25,124 nt of DNA from Lachnospiraceae bacterium (GTDB lineage Bacteria > Bacillota > Clostridia > Lachnospirales > Lachnospiraceae), in assembly GCA_004556655.1 (NCBI GenBank), contig SFGF01000080.1, positions 1-25,124 on the forward strand, read 5' to 3'. Below are positions 1 to 6,126 of the stretch, piece by piece; within the stretch, counting starts at the first letter, position 1, and every line of letters begins with the position of its first letter. Position numbers and translations under genes: made by a program. A model generated the notes under the pieces. It did not search any database and was not told the DNA's origin. It saw only the letters and a list, made by a program, of their open reading frames with translations.

Positions 1-109
1 TATTCGCAGAGCTGTCACTCTAATTTTTCAAAAAATCGGCAGATTGGTACTTTGGACAGACATATTTACTTTTGAATTACAGTTTGCGGAAACTCAAGCA
101 ACAAATATA

Positions 110-138
110 TTGACAAGTTCCTGTCTATAAATTAAGGT
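110..138 (+). promoter_or_regulatory. arsR promoter candidate
   Basis: A perfect TTGACA -35 box (110-115) is followed after 17 nt by TAAGGT (133-138), a weak -10 of the TANNNT type. The 9-mer TATTGACAA (108-116) around this -35 box is also the left half of the palindrome in the promoter at 1101, so it may be an ArsR half-site. The -10 assignment is uncertain. Confidence 0.5.
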
Positions 139-176
139 ATAAATATATAGAAAAATATGAATATGAGGTGAAAGAG

Positions 177-494
177 TTGACAACTGAATATAATGATACA
201 GTAAAAATTTTTAAAGCATTTTGTGACGAGAATCGTCTGAAAATTTTAGAACAGCTTAGAACAGGAGAAAAGTGTGCCTGTAAGCTGCTGGATGAACTGC
301 AGATTACTCAGCCTACTCTTTCGCATCATATGAAACTTTTGTGTGATGCCGACATTGTACAAGGAAGAAAAGAAGGAAAATGGGTACATTATTCTATTAA
401 TCCTGAAGGCGCAAAAAGGGCAGAGGAGTTATTGGCATGTCTGGTGACTTTAGATAGTTCTGGAGAAAAGAATGATCATTGCTGCAGTGAATGA
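177..494 (+). CDS. arsR: ArsR/SmtB-family metalloid-responsive repressor
   Basis: Winged-helix repressor of about 105 residues, the usual ArsR length. The recognition helix region reads ITQPTLSHHMKLL, and the metal-site helix carries EKCACKLL, matching the ELCVCDL-type Cys-x-Cys arsenite site of ArsR proteins. Two more cysteines lie in the tail (DHCCSE). In this family As(III) binding releases the operator; that this protein senses arsenic is inferred from the CxC motif and the ArsC gene downstream. The start is taken as TTG at 177 because GAGGTG (165-170) lies 6 nt before it. The in-frame GTG at 168 is inside that ribosome site and has no site of its own. The gene is likely monocistronic, since a convergent XRE gene follows. 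Confidence 0.88.
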   Translation: MTTEYNDTVKIFKAFCDENRLKILEQLRTGEKCACKLLDELQITQPTLSHHMKLLCDADIVQGRKEGKWVHYSINPEGAKRAEELLACLVTLDSSGEKNDHCCSE

Positions 495-530
495 TTGAAA
501 TCGTAAAAAGCCGGTAGAGGTTCAAAAGTT

Positions 531-580
531 AATGGAACAGGTTCCTCGACTCATTTATGAGTCACGGAACCTGTTCCATT
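531..580. repeat. REP-like hairpin, family 1 (copy A)
   Basis: Perfect 15-bp arms AATGGAACAGGTTCC (531-545) and GGAACCTGTTCCATT (566-580) enclose a second stem GACTCAT/ATGAGTC (548-554/557-563). The arm motif and the inner GACTCATTTATGA recur at 23633-23686. It lies between two convergent genes and could act as a bidirectional terminator, but no T-run follows on either side. The 3' end of the XRE gene lies inside it. Confidence 0.8.
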
Positions 581-829
581 GGCTTCTTTTCCATCAATGA
601 GATAATCATAAGAAATATCGAAAATCTCAGTCAGTGCTTTTAATTCCAAATCTGTGACATATCGTTTGTTAGTCTCAATTCTGGTAATCACATTTTTATC
701 CATATCATAGCCTTTTAGCTGGAGTTGGTAAGCTAAAAGACGCTGCGACATATTGTGTTGATGGCGGAGCTCGATGAGCCTTTTGCTGATCAGATTTTTC
801 TCCCCGGTCTGTGTTTTTGGTTTTGGCAT
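551..829 (-). CDS. XRE-family helix-turn-helix regulator with REP-derived tail
   Basis: Small DNA-binding protein of 92 residues. The HTH_3-type fold spans about residues 15-78: LIELRHQHNMSQRLLAYQLQ, then NVITRIETNKRYVTDLELKALTEIF, then the typical DISYDYLIDG ending. There is no other domain. The ATG at 829 has GGAGGG 9 nt upstream on the minus strand. The last residues (NGTGSVTHK) and the stop codon are read from the REP-like hairpin at 531-580, so the original C-terminus has been replaced or shortened. The target is unknown. A 12-bp inverted pair upstream (866-877/924-935) may be its own operator. It sits between arsR and the ars redox genes, in the opposite direction. Confidence 0.8.
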   Translation of the reverse strand: MPKPKTQTGEKNLISKRLIELRHQHNMSQRLLAYQLQLKGYDMDKNVITRIETNKRYVTDLELKALTEIFDISYDYLIDGKEANGTGSVTHK

Positions 830-865
830 ATCTCTAATCCCTCCTGCAAATAGTGTGAACAGATT

Positions 866-935
866 TGTCTCATTTTTTGCACTTTTTTTAATATTACAGA
901 GAAATCATGACACAATCGGTTGTAAAAATGAGACA
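866..935. repeat. 12-bp inverted pair upstream of the XRE gene
   Basis: TGTCTCATTTTT (866-877) and AAAAATGAGACA (924-935) are exact reverse complements, 46 nt apart, in the region where the XRE promoter must lie. Similarity continues a few bases outwards (AGATTTGTCTC versus CCATCTGTCTC on the other strand). This fits paired operator half-sites for autoregulation, which is an inference. Confidence 0.5.
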
Positions 936-959
936 GATGGTAAGGATGAGTCACTGATT

Positions 960-1061
960 TTTGATGCAGGAGTACAGATTGGTTTCAGATTTTGATTGGG
1001 GGACAAACGGAATCGATCCTTGTTGGTTCATTTTGGAATCAGAGACTCCTGCGTAATCAAA
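960..1061. repeat. Imperfect inverted repeat, about 100 bp end to end
   Basis: The left arm at 960-980 (TTTGAT, GCAGGAGT, CAGATT) and the right arm at 1036-1061 (AATCAG, ACTCCTGC, ATCAAA) are reverse complements with small gaps; the GCAGGAGT/ACTCCTGC core is exact (966-973/1045-1052). No transposase or target duplication is visible. It could be a decayed miniature element or chance. Confidence 0.35.
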
Positions 1062-1100
1062 GAAGAAGGTTTGTAGACGACAATAATTAATCTACTTGAC

Positions 1101-1156
1101 TATTGACAAATATCAATGTGTCACTTATTATATAGATACATTGAAAAATATCAATG
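1101..1156 (+). promoter_or_regulatory. ars redox promoter with two ArsR-type palindromes
   Basis: TTGACA (1103-1108), a 17-nt spacer and TATTAT (1126-1131) form a near-consensus promoter. Two related 18-bp palindromes frame it: TATTGA-CAAATA-TCAATG (1101-1118), covering the -35 box, and CATTGA-AAAATA-TCAATG (1139-1156), just after the -10 box. They share the pattern YATTGA-N6-TCAATG and are spaced 38 bp centre to centre. Binding here would block RNA polymerase, as expected for an ArsR repressor. Confidence 0.75.
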
Positions 1157-1207
1157 CAATGTTATAAAATGTCATTTTCACATGATGATACAAAGGAGGA
1201 TATCATT

Positions 1208-1567
1208 ATGGCACTATTTGGTTTTGGTAAAAAGAAAGAAGAAAAGAAAGCACCCACCTGCTGTTGCTGTGAAAACGAAAATAAGGAATCTGTCGATTGT
1301 GGTAAAGAAATTTCAGGCGATATCTCCGGCATTAAAGTTCTGGGCGCAGGCTGTAAGTCCTGCCATGAGCAATATGAAAATGCAAAAAAGGCTGTAAAAT
1401 CCCTGGGTTTATCGGTTGAAGTAGAATATATCACCGATATGGAAAAGGTTATGGAATATGGTGTGATGAGCATGCCCGCTATTGTGGTGAATGAAAAAGT
1501 CGTTTCTATGGGAAAAGTTTTGAAAGCCTCTGAAGTGGAGCAGCTGCTGCAGAAGCAGAGAATATAG
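1208..1567 (+). CDS. Cysteine-rich thioredoxin-fold protein (small redox-active disulfide type)
   Basis: A 119-residue cytoplasmic protein. An N-terminal tail of about 40 residues contains four consecutive cysteines (residues 18-21) and another at 31. A thioredoxin-like domain follows, with CKSC at 49-52 after beta strand IKVLGAG and a cis-proline loop (MSMPAIVVN). This is the redox_disulf_2 (TIGR00412) type, often found beside arsenic genes. Its likely role is reducing ArsC or handling thiol-bound metalloid; that is inference from context. The start at 1208 is chosen because AAGGAGGA (1193-1200) precedes it by 7 nt; an upstream in-frame ATG at 1154 has no such site. It is co-transcribed with arsC, 10 nt away. 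The CCCC tail could bind As(III) or another soft metal. Confidence 0.8.
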   Translation: MALFGFGKKKEEKKAPTCCCCENENKESVDCGKEISGDISGIKVLGAGCKSCHEQYENAKKAVKSLGLSVEVEYITDMEKVMEYGVMSMPAIVVNEKVVSMGKVLKASEVEQLLQKQRI

Positions 1568-1577
1568 GAGAATATGT

Positions 1578-1979
1578 ATGAGTAAGCCAAAGATTGCATT
1601 TATCTGCGTGCACAATTCCTGCAGGAGTCAGATTGCAGAAGCACTGGGCAGACATTTGGCGGCAGATGTATTCGAAAGTTATTCAGCAGGAACAGAAGTG
1701 AAGGATCATATCAATCAGGATGCTGTCCGCCTGATGAAAGATTTGTATCATATAGATATGGAAGCGGAAGGTCAACATAGTAAACTTTTGGAAATACTGC
1801 CTCCTGTGGATGTGATGATCACTATGGGATGTAATGTACAGTGTCCTGTGCTGCCCTGTAAATGGCGTGAGGATTGGGGATTGGAGGATCCCACAGGACA
1901 ACCGGATGATGTGTTTGTGGAAACGATCCGGCAGATTGAGAAAAAGATATATCAGCTGAAAGAAAGAGTAGAAAGATAG
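1578..1979 (+). CDS. arsC: Arsenate reductase, thioredoxin-coupled LMW-phosphatase fold
   Basis: A 133-residue protein with the CX5R phosphatase loop at its N-terminus (CVHNSCR, Cys10 to Arg16, followed by SQIAEAL) and the late aspartate loop EDPTG. In this family Cys10 attacks arsenate and two further cysteines relay the disulfide to thioredoxin. Candidate relay cysteines are Cys85, Cys89 and Cys94 (GCNVQCPVLPC); the Cys85-Cys89 spacing is shorter than the Cys82-Cys89 pair of the staphylococcal enzyme. The ATG at 1578 has AGGAG 7 nt upstream, overlapping the stop of the preceding gene. The adjacent thioredoxin-like protein is the likely electron donor. A related phosphotyrosine phosphatase cannot be excluded, but length, cysteines and neighbours favour ArsC. 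Confidence 0.85.
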   Translation: MSKPKIAFICVHNSCRSQIAEALGRHLAADVFESYSAGTEVKDHINQDAVRLMKDLYHIDMEAEGQHSKLLEILPPVDVMITMGCNVQCPVLPCKWREDWGLEDPTGQPDDVFVETIRQIEKKIYQLKERVER

Positions 1980-2008
1980 TGGGGGTTCAGAAGAATCCTC
2001 ACTTTTTT
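1978..2008 (+). terminator. Rho-independent terminator after arsC
   Basis: Stem AGTGGGGGTTC (1978-1988) pairs with GAATCCTCACT (1993-2003) around an AGAA loop, with two G-U wobbles, followed by a T-run to 2008. The stem overlaps the arsC stop codon. Confidence 0.8.
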
Positions 2009-2081
2009 ATGTGATATTGTTGAATATGTATAAAAATACTATTTACAATTTATTCAATAGGTAGAACTGTATCTTGAGTTA

Positions 2082-2110
2082 TTGACAAAGTTTGTTATCG
2101 GAGTAATAAT
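2082..2110 (+). promoter_or_regulatory. Promoter candidate of the zinc dehydrogenase gene
   Basis: A perfect TTGACA (2082-2087) is followed after 17 nt by AATAAT (2105-2110); an alternative -10 TAATAT at 2107-2112 gives a 19-nt spacer. The leader to the ATG at 2164 is about 50 nt. Confidence 0.6.
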
Positions 2111-2163
2111 ATAATTACTTTAATAAAACAATTAATAAAAGTAAGGATAAGGAGAATAGAAAT

Positions 2164-3192
2164 ATGTTACAGCAGGTAATGACAAATCCAGGAGAAATCA
2201 TTTTCAGAGAAGTTCCAATCCCGGAAATCCAGGATGATCAGGTATTGGTAAAAATTATGAATATCGGTATCTGTGGATCTGATATTCATGTTTATCACGG
2301 CAAACATCCTTTTACAAAATATCCTGTAACTCAGGGACATGAAGTATCCGGAGAGATTGTAAAAGTTGGAAAAGATGTTACAGAATTTCATGAAGGACAG
2401 AAAGTAACAATTGAGCCGCAGGTATATTGTGGTCATTGTTATCCATGTCGTCATGGGAAATACAACCTTTGCGAGGAATTAAAAGTAATGGGATTCCAGA
2501 CAACAGGAACAGCATCTGAGTTTTTCGCAGTAGATGCTTCCAAGGTAACTCCGATTCCGGAAGAAATGTCTTACGAAGAAGGGGCGATGATTGAACCGTT
2601 GGCTGTAGCCGTGCATGCAGTAAAGCAGGTTGGGGATGTAGCTGGGATGAATATTGCAGTACTGGGTGCTGGACCGATCGGTAATCTGGTTGCACAGGCT
2701 GCCAAGGGAATGGGAGCAGCAAAAGTCATGATTACAGATGTCAGTGATCTTCGGCTGGAGAAAGCAAAAGAATGTGGAGTAGATGTCTGTGTGAATACAA
2801 AAGAAAATGATTTCGGTGAGGCAATGCTGGAAGCATTTGGTCCGGATAAAGCTGATGTTATTTATGACTGCGCAGGAAATAACATTACCATGGGTCAGGC
2901 AATCAAATATGCAAGAAAGGGAAGCATTATTGTACTGGTAGCCGTATTTGCCGGGATGGCAGAGATCGATCTGGCAGTAGCAAATGATCATGAACTGGAT
3001 ATAAAGAGTACAATGATGTATCGCCATGACGATTATATTGATGCAATCCAATTGGTAAATGAGGAGAAGGTTCATCTGAGACCACTGATTTCGAAGACAT
3101 TTTCATTCAAAGACTATCTGAAGGCTTATCAGTATATCGATGATAATCGAGAGACAACCATGAAGGTTATCATAAATGTACAGGAGAAATAG
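2164..3192 (+). CDS. Zinc-dependent medium-chain alcohol/polyol dehydrogenase
   Basis: A 342-residue enzyme of the MDR superfamily, which oxidises polyols, aldonates or L-threonine with NAD(P). The catalytic zinc ligands Cys37 (GICGSD) and His59-Glu60 (GHE) are present, as is the full structural zinc set Cys89, Cys92, Cys95 and Cys103. The Rossmann loop GAGPIGN is near residue 169. The sequence resembles the sorbitol dehydrogenase/threonine dehydrogenase/L-galactonate oxidoreductase branch; the substrate cannot be set from sequence. The ATG at 2164 has AAGGAG (2149-2154) upstream. It has its own promoter and terminator and so is likely monocistronic. The LacI-type sensor gene downstream might respond to the same substrate, but no shared transcript is evident. 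Confidence 0.85.
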   Translation: MLQQVMTNPGEIIFREVPIPEIQDDQVLVKIMNIGICGSDIHVYHGKHPFTKYPVTQGHEVSGEIVKVGKDVTEFHEGQKVTIEPQVYCGHCYPCRHGKYNLCEELKVMGFQTTGTASEFFAVDASKVTPIPEEMSYEEGAMIEPLAVAVHAVKQVGDVAGMNIAVLGAGPIGNLVAQAAKGMGAAKVMITDVSDLRLEKAKECGVDVCVNTKENDFGEAMLEAFGPDKADVIYDCAGNNITMGQAIKYARKGSIIVLVAVFAGMAEIDLAVANDHELDIKSTMMYRHDDYIDAIQLVNEEKVHLRPLISKTFSFKDYLKAYQYIDDNRETTMKVIINVQEK

Positions 3193-3227
3193 AATTCATC
3201 CGGAGATTCCAAGAAGGAAAGGGATAT

Positions 3228-3255
3228 AAGGGGCAAAAGATTTTTGCCCCTTTTT
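3228..3255 (+). terminator. Rho-independent terminator after the dehydrogenase
   Basis: AAGGGGCAAAA (3228-3238) and TTTTGCCCCTT (3242-3252) form an 11-bp stem with a 3-nt loop, followed by Ts to 3255. Confidence 0.9.
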
Positions 3256-3317
3256 GCTGCAATGCTTATTAAATATACACAAAAAATCATCCTGAATTTT
3301 GTATTGGGTTATACGCT

Positions 3318-3352
3318 TAACCTTTGAAACTATGGTTATTTTTCTTTATACT
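3318..3352 (+). promoter_or_regulatory. Strong promoter of the HTH-less LacI-type gene
   Basis: TTGAAA (3324-3329), 17 nt, TATACT (3347-3352) is close to the sigma-70 consensus. TAACC (3318-3322) and GGTTA (3334-3338) form an 11-nt-spaced inverted pair over the -35 box, a possible operator. The 11-mer AACCTTTGAAA is directly repeated at 3319-3329 and 3386-3396. Confidence 0.7.
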
Positions 3353-3412
3353 GAAAGTACGAAACAAGAAAAATGGGATTTTATAAACCTTTGAAATCAG
3401 GAGCAGACGACA

Positions 3413-4264
3413 ATGGGGAAAAATAATCAAGGAATTATTGGGATTGTAATAAATGACCATGAGAAATATGAGGGTCACGTCTTGGAAGATGGGTTTATTT
3501 CTTCTGCCATCAATGCATTGGAAAAAGAAATAAATCAAGCCGGTTATTTTATGATGATAAAGACGATGACAAAGTGGGATGAGATTTTTCGTTTTGCATC
3601 CATGGGGAACATGGAAGGATTAGTGATTATCGGATTTTGCGACCAGGATTATAAAAAACTGAGAGAATCCATACATATTCCATTTGTTGTATATGATGGA
3701 TATCTTGAGGGAGCACGAGAGATTTGTAATTTAAAGATTGATAATTATGATGGCGGATATCAGGTGGGAACATATCTGAAATACATGGGTCATAAAAATG
3801 TTCTGTGTATTTCTGATAATTTTGTATGCGTAGATTCAGAACGAATGGATGGATGCATGGAAGCTTTTGGAAAACAGTCGGTTACTCTTATGCAGATTCC
3901 TTTTCATAAAGAAGATCGGATGAGATTTTATCAGGAATGGATGCCGGAAATTCTGGGATTTGATGCGGTCTTTTTAATGTCTGATTTTTATGCAGTGGAG
4001 CTGATGCATATTTTACAGGATAGGGGAGTTCGGATTCCGGAAGATATTTCTATTGTAGGATTTGACGGCAGCTTTGAAAGTATACGAAACAATCCGGAAT
4101 TGACAACTGTAAAACAGGATGTTACATTAAGGGCTAGATATACAATAGAAATATTACAGAATCTGAGAGCAGGATGTAAAGTACCTGTAACTATAAAAAT
4201 CCCGGTGTCACTTATAAGACGGCAAAGTGTAAAAGAAAACATCCATTTCTTAAGTGGTGAGTAA
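3413..4264 (+). CDS. LacI-type sugar-binding sensor lacking the DNA-binding head
   Basis: A 283-residue protein matching the periplasmic-binding-protein-like core of LacI/GalR regulators: the opening strand IIGIVIND, LKIDNYDGGYQVGTYL, a DAVFLMSDFYAVELMHIL helix, IPEDISIVGFDGS, LTTVKQDV, and the family ending PVSLIRRQSV. LacI regulators normally have a helix-turn-helix and hinge of about 60 residues before this point. Here the protein begins just at the core, with its own promoter and a ribosome site (AGGAG, 3399-3403). Translation of the in-frame upstream bases gives stops and no HTH remnant. There is no signal peptide, so it is not an exported binding protein. It may be a truncated regulator that persists, or a sensor acting through a partner; both are inference. 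Confidence 0.75.
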   Translation: MGKNNQGIIGIVINDHEKYEGHVLEDGFISSAINALEKEINQAGYFMMIKTMTKWDEIFRFASMGNMEGLVIIGFCDQDYKKLRESIHIPFVVYDGYLEGAREICNLKIDNYDGGYQVGTYLKYMGHKNVLCISDNFVCVDSERMDGCMEAFGKQSVTLMQIPFHKEDRMRFYQEWMPEILGFDAVFLMSDFYAVELMHILQDRGVRIPEDISIVGFDGSFESIRNNPELTTVKQDVTLRARYTIEILQNLRAGCKVPVTIKIPVSLIRRQSVKENIHFLSGE

Positions 4265-4369
4265 TTCGCTGACAGAGGAAAGCAGTACTCTGATGGTTTC
4301 GCTGCTGCGGTTGCCATTCCGAAAATACTCTACTTTCCTCTTGATTCATGCTCTTTTCCCTAAACAAGA

Positions 4370-4495
4370 TTAAAATGCATATGGAGGATTGCCGGAGAAA
4401 TCTGCAATTAATCCGTGTGCATCTTCCAGATAAAACACCTCGAAAATAGGATTGTCGGCGGTCTGGTACTGGCTTTTGACAATAGCATTGTTCAA
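4370..4495 (-). pseudogene. Possible 3' remnant of a divergent gene
   Basis: The minus-strand frame ends with IFEVFYLEDAHGLIADFSG and then NPPYAF and a stop, which has the look of a conserved protein tail rather than a random frame. The reading frame continues upstream into the HxlR promoter and coding region, where it cannot be real, so only a tail would survive. HxlR regulators are often divergent from their target gene, which would fit a deleted target. I cannot name the family with confidence; a VOC/glyoxalase-like tail is one guess. Confidence 0.3.
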
Positions 4496-4519
4496 GCATG
4501 CACAATAATGTGCTATAGT
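4491..4519 (+). promoter_or_regulatory. HxlR promoter and operator-like palindromes
   Basis: TATAGT (4514-4519) lies 17 nt after a weak -35 TTCAAG (4491-4496). The spacer contains the palindrome GCACA-ATAA-TGTGC (4500-4513). Just upstream, TTGACAAT-AGC-ATTGTTCAA (4476-4492 region) is a second near-palindrome. Such paired sites are typical of dimeric winged-helix regulators, so autoregulation is plausible. Confidence 0.45.
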
Positions 4520-4556
4520 TACCAAAAAGATACTAATAGATATTGGAGAATACAAA

Positions 4557-4793
4557 ATGGAAGATGTAAAAACGATAGAAGCAACTCCTGCGAAAGATTT
4601 ACCTGTCTGCCCGGTTGAAACAACGTTAACCCTTATTAGTAATAAATGGAAAGTATTAATTTTACGGGATTTGATGCCGGGGACCAAACGTTTCGGTGAA
4701 TTAAAAAAATCAATTGGTCATGTGACACAAAAAGTGTTGACAGCGCAGTTAAGACAGATGGAAGAAAGTGGTTTACTGACTCGTTTTGAGTAG
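4557..4793 (+). CDS. HxlR-family regulator, C-terminally truncated
   Basis: The first 70 or so residues are a clear HxlR winged helix: CPVETTLTLISNKWKVLILR, then FGELKKSIGHVTQKVLTAQL, then RQMEESGLLTR. Full-length members continue through a beta wing (typically PPKVEYxLT) and a last dimer helix to about 105-115 residues. Here the frame ends after GLLTRFE at residue 78, so the wing and dimerisation helix are missing. The stop is followed directly by the ribosome site of the next gene, suggesting that a deletion removed the 3' part. DNA binding may be impaired. It has its own promoter with palindromes and lies 10 nt before the hydrolase gene, so the two are probably co-transcribed. It may be a pseudogene. 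Confidence 0.7.
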   Translation: MEDVKTIEATPAKDLPVCPVETTLTLISNKWKVLILRDLMPGTKRFGELKKSIGHVTQKVLTAQLRQMEESGLLTRFE

Positions 4794-4803
4794 AAAAGGA
4801 TAA

Positions 4804-5739
4804 ATGTATAATATGAAAATGGAAAATATTAAATTTGGAGAAGCACCTGAGTTATTGTCGGGGAAAATGTGGATTCCAGAGGTTGCTCCATGCATGGTGC
4901 TGCAGATTACTCATGGTATGACAGAACATATTGGCCGATATGAAAAAGTGGGGGAAATGTTGACAAAGCACGGTATTGTGGTTGCCGGATTTGATTTGCG
5001 TGGACATGGCTGCAATGAAGGTGATCCGGCATGTGCGTCTTTTGGAGAAGGCGGCTGGAAGGCAAGTATACAGGATATGCATTTGTTTTATCAGTATCTG
5101 GACAGGCATTTCCCTAATATTCCCCATTTTATGATGGGATTTTCACTTGGCTCATTTCTGTTGCGTGATTATCTGAGCTGCTATCATGATAACATAGCCG
5201 GGGCAGTGATTATGGGAACCGGTGATCAGCCGGGAGCAATACTTACGATATTGATGCAGATTATAAAAAAGGAAATAAGAACGCACGGATTTAACAGCTC
5301 AACGACTTTGGTAGATAAGATGTCCTTTGAGAATTATAATCAGAAATTCGCACCAAATAAAACACCATTTGATTGGCTATGTGCAGATGAAGAGCAGCTT
5401 ATTGCATATTCTGAAGATACTTTATGCAGAAAACATATTTCGGCAGGTTTGTTCTATCAATTGCTGGATGCCATGAGAAGAACCGGGAAAAAGAGTACAT
5501 ATGAAAAGTGGGATAAAACGGTTCCGGTTTTACTGTTGTCCGGTCAGAAGGATCCGGTAGGTGATTTTGGAAAGGGGATACAACGGGTCAAAAACGGAAT
5601 GGATCGTGCAGGATTAATAGATGTAAAGGTTCATTACTTTCCGGATGCACGTCATGATCTACTCCATGAAGAAAAAAGCGGAAATGCAAAAGAAGCAATT
5701 GATATTTTGGTGAAATGGATGTTTGAAAAATATAGATGA
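4804..5739 (+). CDS. Alpha/beta hydrolase, serine aminopeptidase/monoacylglycerol lipase type
   Basis: A 311-residue cytoplasmic hydrolase of the Hydrolase_4 group, which cleaves ester bonds such as lysophospholipids or monoacylglycerols. The visible parts are the oxyanion region ITHGMTEHIGRY, the RGHG turn (FDLRGHG), the nucleophile elbow GFSLGS with Ser near residue 119, the acid loop LLLSGQKDPVGDFG and the histidine in DARHDLLHE. The substrate is not predictable. Two close ATG codons (4804 and 4813) are possible starts; AAGGA at 4796-4800 is 3 nt from the first and 12 nt from the second, so the start is uncertain by three residues. It follows the truncated HxlR gene and is likely on the same transcript. 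Confidence 0.82.
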   Translation: MYNMKMENIKFGEAPELLSGKMWIPEVAPCMVLQITHGMTEHIGRYEKVGEMLTKHGIVVAGFDLRGHGCNEGDPACASFGEGGWKASIQDMHLFYQYLDRHFPNIPHFMMGFSLGSFLLRDYLSCYHDNIAGAVIMGTGDQPGAILTILMQIIKKEIRTHGFNSSTTLVDKMSFENYNQKFAPNKTPFDWLCADEEQLIAYSEDTLCRKHISAGLFYQLLDAMRRTGKKSTYEKWDKTVPVLLLSGQKDPVGDFGKGIQRVKNGMDRAGLIDVKVHYFPDARHDLLHEEKSGNAKEAIDILVKWMFEKYR

Positions 5740-5786
5740 AATGAACTGGATGAACAAAAGAAATGACACTTTCAGCAAAGAATACC

Positions 5787-5815
5787 GCATATTGATGATG
5801 CTCTCTGCATACATT
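5787..5815 (+). promoter_or_regulatory. Sigma-E (mother-cell) promoter of spoIIID
   Basis: GCATATT (5787-5793), a 14-nt spacer and CATACATT (5808-5815) match the sigma-E consensus (KMATATT, N14-15, CATACANT) at every specified position. It lies 28 nt before the TTG start of spoIIID, as expected for a gene switched on in the mother cell early in sporulation. Confidence 0.85.
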
Positions 5816-5843
5816 GTAAAAACAGCGTCTTCGGAGGCTTATC

Positions 5844-6101
5844 TTGAAAGATTACATCGAAGAGCGGGCAGTGGAGATTGCAAATTACATTATTGAGACA
5901 AAGGCAACAGTGAGACAGACGGCGAAAAAATTTGGAGTTAGCAAGAGTACGGTACATAAAGACTGCACAGAGCGTCTCCGGCAGATCAATCCTGTGCTGG
6001 CGGCGGAGACACGGAAGGTCCTTGACGTAAATAAATCCGAGCGTCATATACGTGGTGGACTGGCTACCAGAGAAAAATATCTGCACATAGAAAATCGATA
6101 A
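5844..6101 (+). CDS. spoIIID: Sporulation transcriptional regulator SpoIIID
   Basis: An 85-residue DNA-binding protein that adjusts sigma-E and sigma-K gene expression in the mother cell. The sequence is typical of the family: KDYIEERAVEIANYIIE, TKATVRQTAKKFGVSKSTVH (the helix-turn-helix) and a basic C-terminal part with RGGLATREKY. Start is TTG at 5844 with GGAGG (5833-5837) 6 nt upstream; non-ATG starts are common for this gene. The sigma-E promoter upstream supports the call. A bidirectional hairpin ends the transcript. Its presence shows that the organism has at least part of the endospore programme. Confidence 0.93.
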   Translation: MKDYIEERAVEIANYIIETKATVRQTAKKFGVSKSTVHKDCTERLRQINPVLAAETRKVLDVNKSERHIRGGLATREKYLHIENR

Positions 6102-6126
6102 GTGAAATAAGGAGTATCAAGAGAAT

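Larger units (their letters stand above)
830..1207. other. Intergenic region without a supported gene
   Basis: These 378 bases lie between the XRE gene and the ars redox pair. I find no convincing protein; the short open frames here lack ribosome sites and recognisable sequence. The region holds the inverted pair at 866-935, a second imperfect inverted repeat at 960-1061, and the promoter with two palindromes at 1101-1156. In related arsenic clusters a permease gene often lies between arsR and these redox genes; none is visible here. Confidence 0.6.
4265..4556. other. Intergenic region with inverted repeat and possible gene debris
   Basis: These 292 bases separate the LacI-type gene from the truncated HxlR gene. 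AGAGGAAAG (4274-4282) and CTTTCCTCT (4333-4341) are exact inverted arms with weaker inner pairing and no T-run. The minus strand of about 4370-4495 reads as protein-like sequence (see separate entry). The HxlR promoter region occupies the last 80 bases. Confidence 0.45.

Noticed and set aside
774..995. Plus-strand open frame opposite the XRE gene
   Set aside because: It overlaps the 5' end of the XRE gene on the other strand, has no ribosome site and has a low-complexity, unfamiliar sequence.
2479..3075. Long minus-strand open frame inside the zinc dehydrogenase gene
   Set aside because: Its sequence is unlike any known protein and it is antisense to a gene with all zinc and Rossmann motifs.
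4274..4341. Long inverted repeat as a terminator after the LacI-type gene
   Set aside because: The outer 9-bp arms are exact, but the loop is about 50 nt and no T-run follows in either direction.
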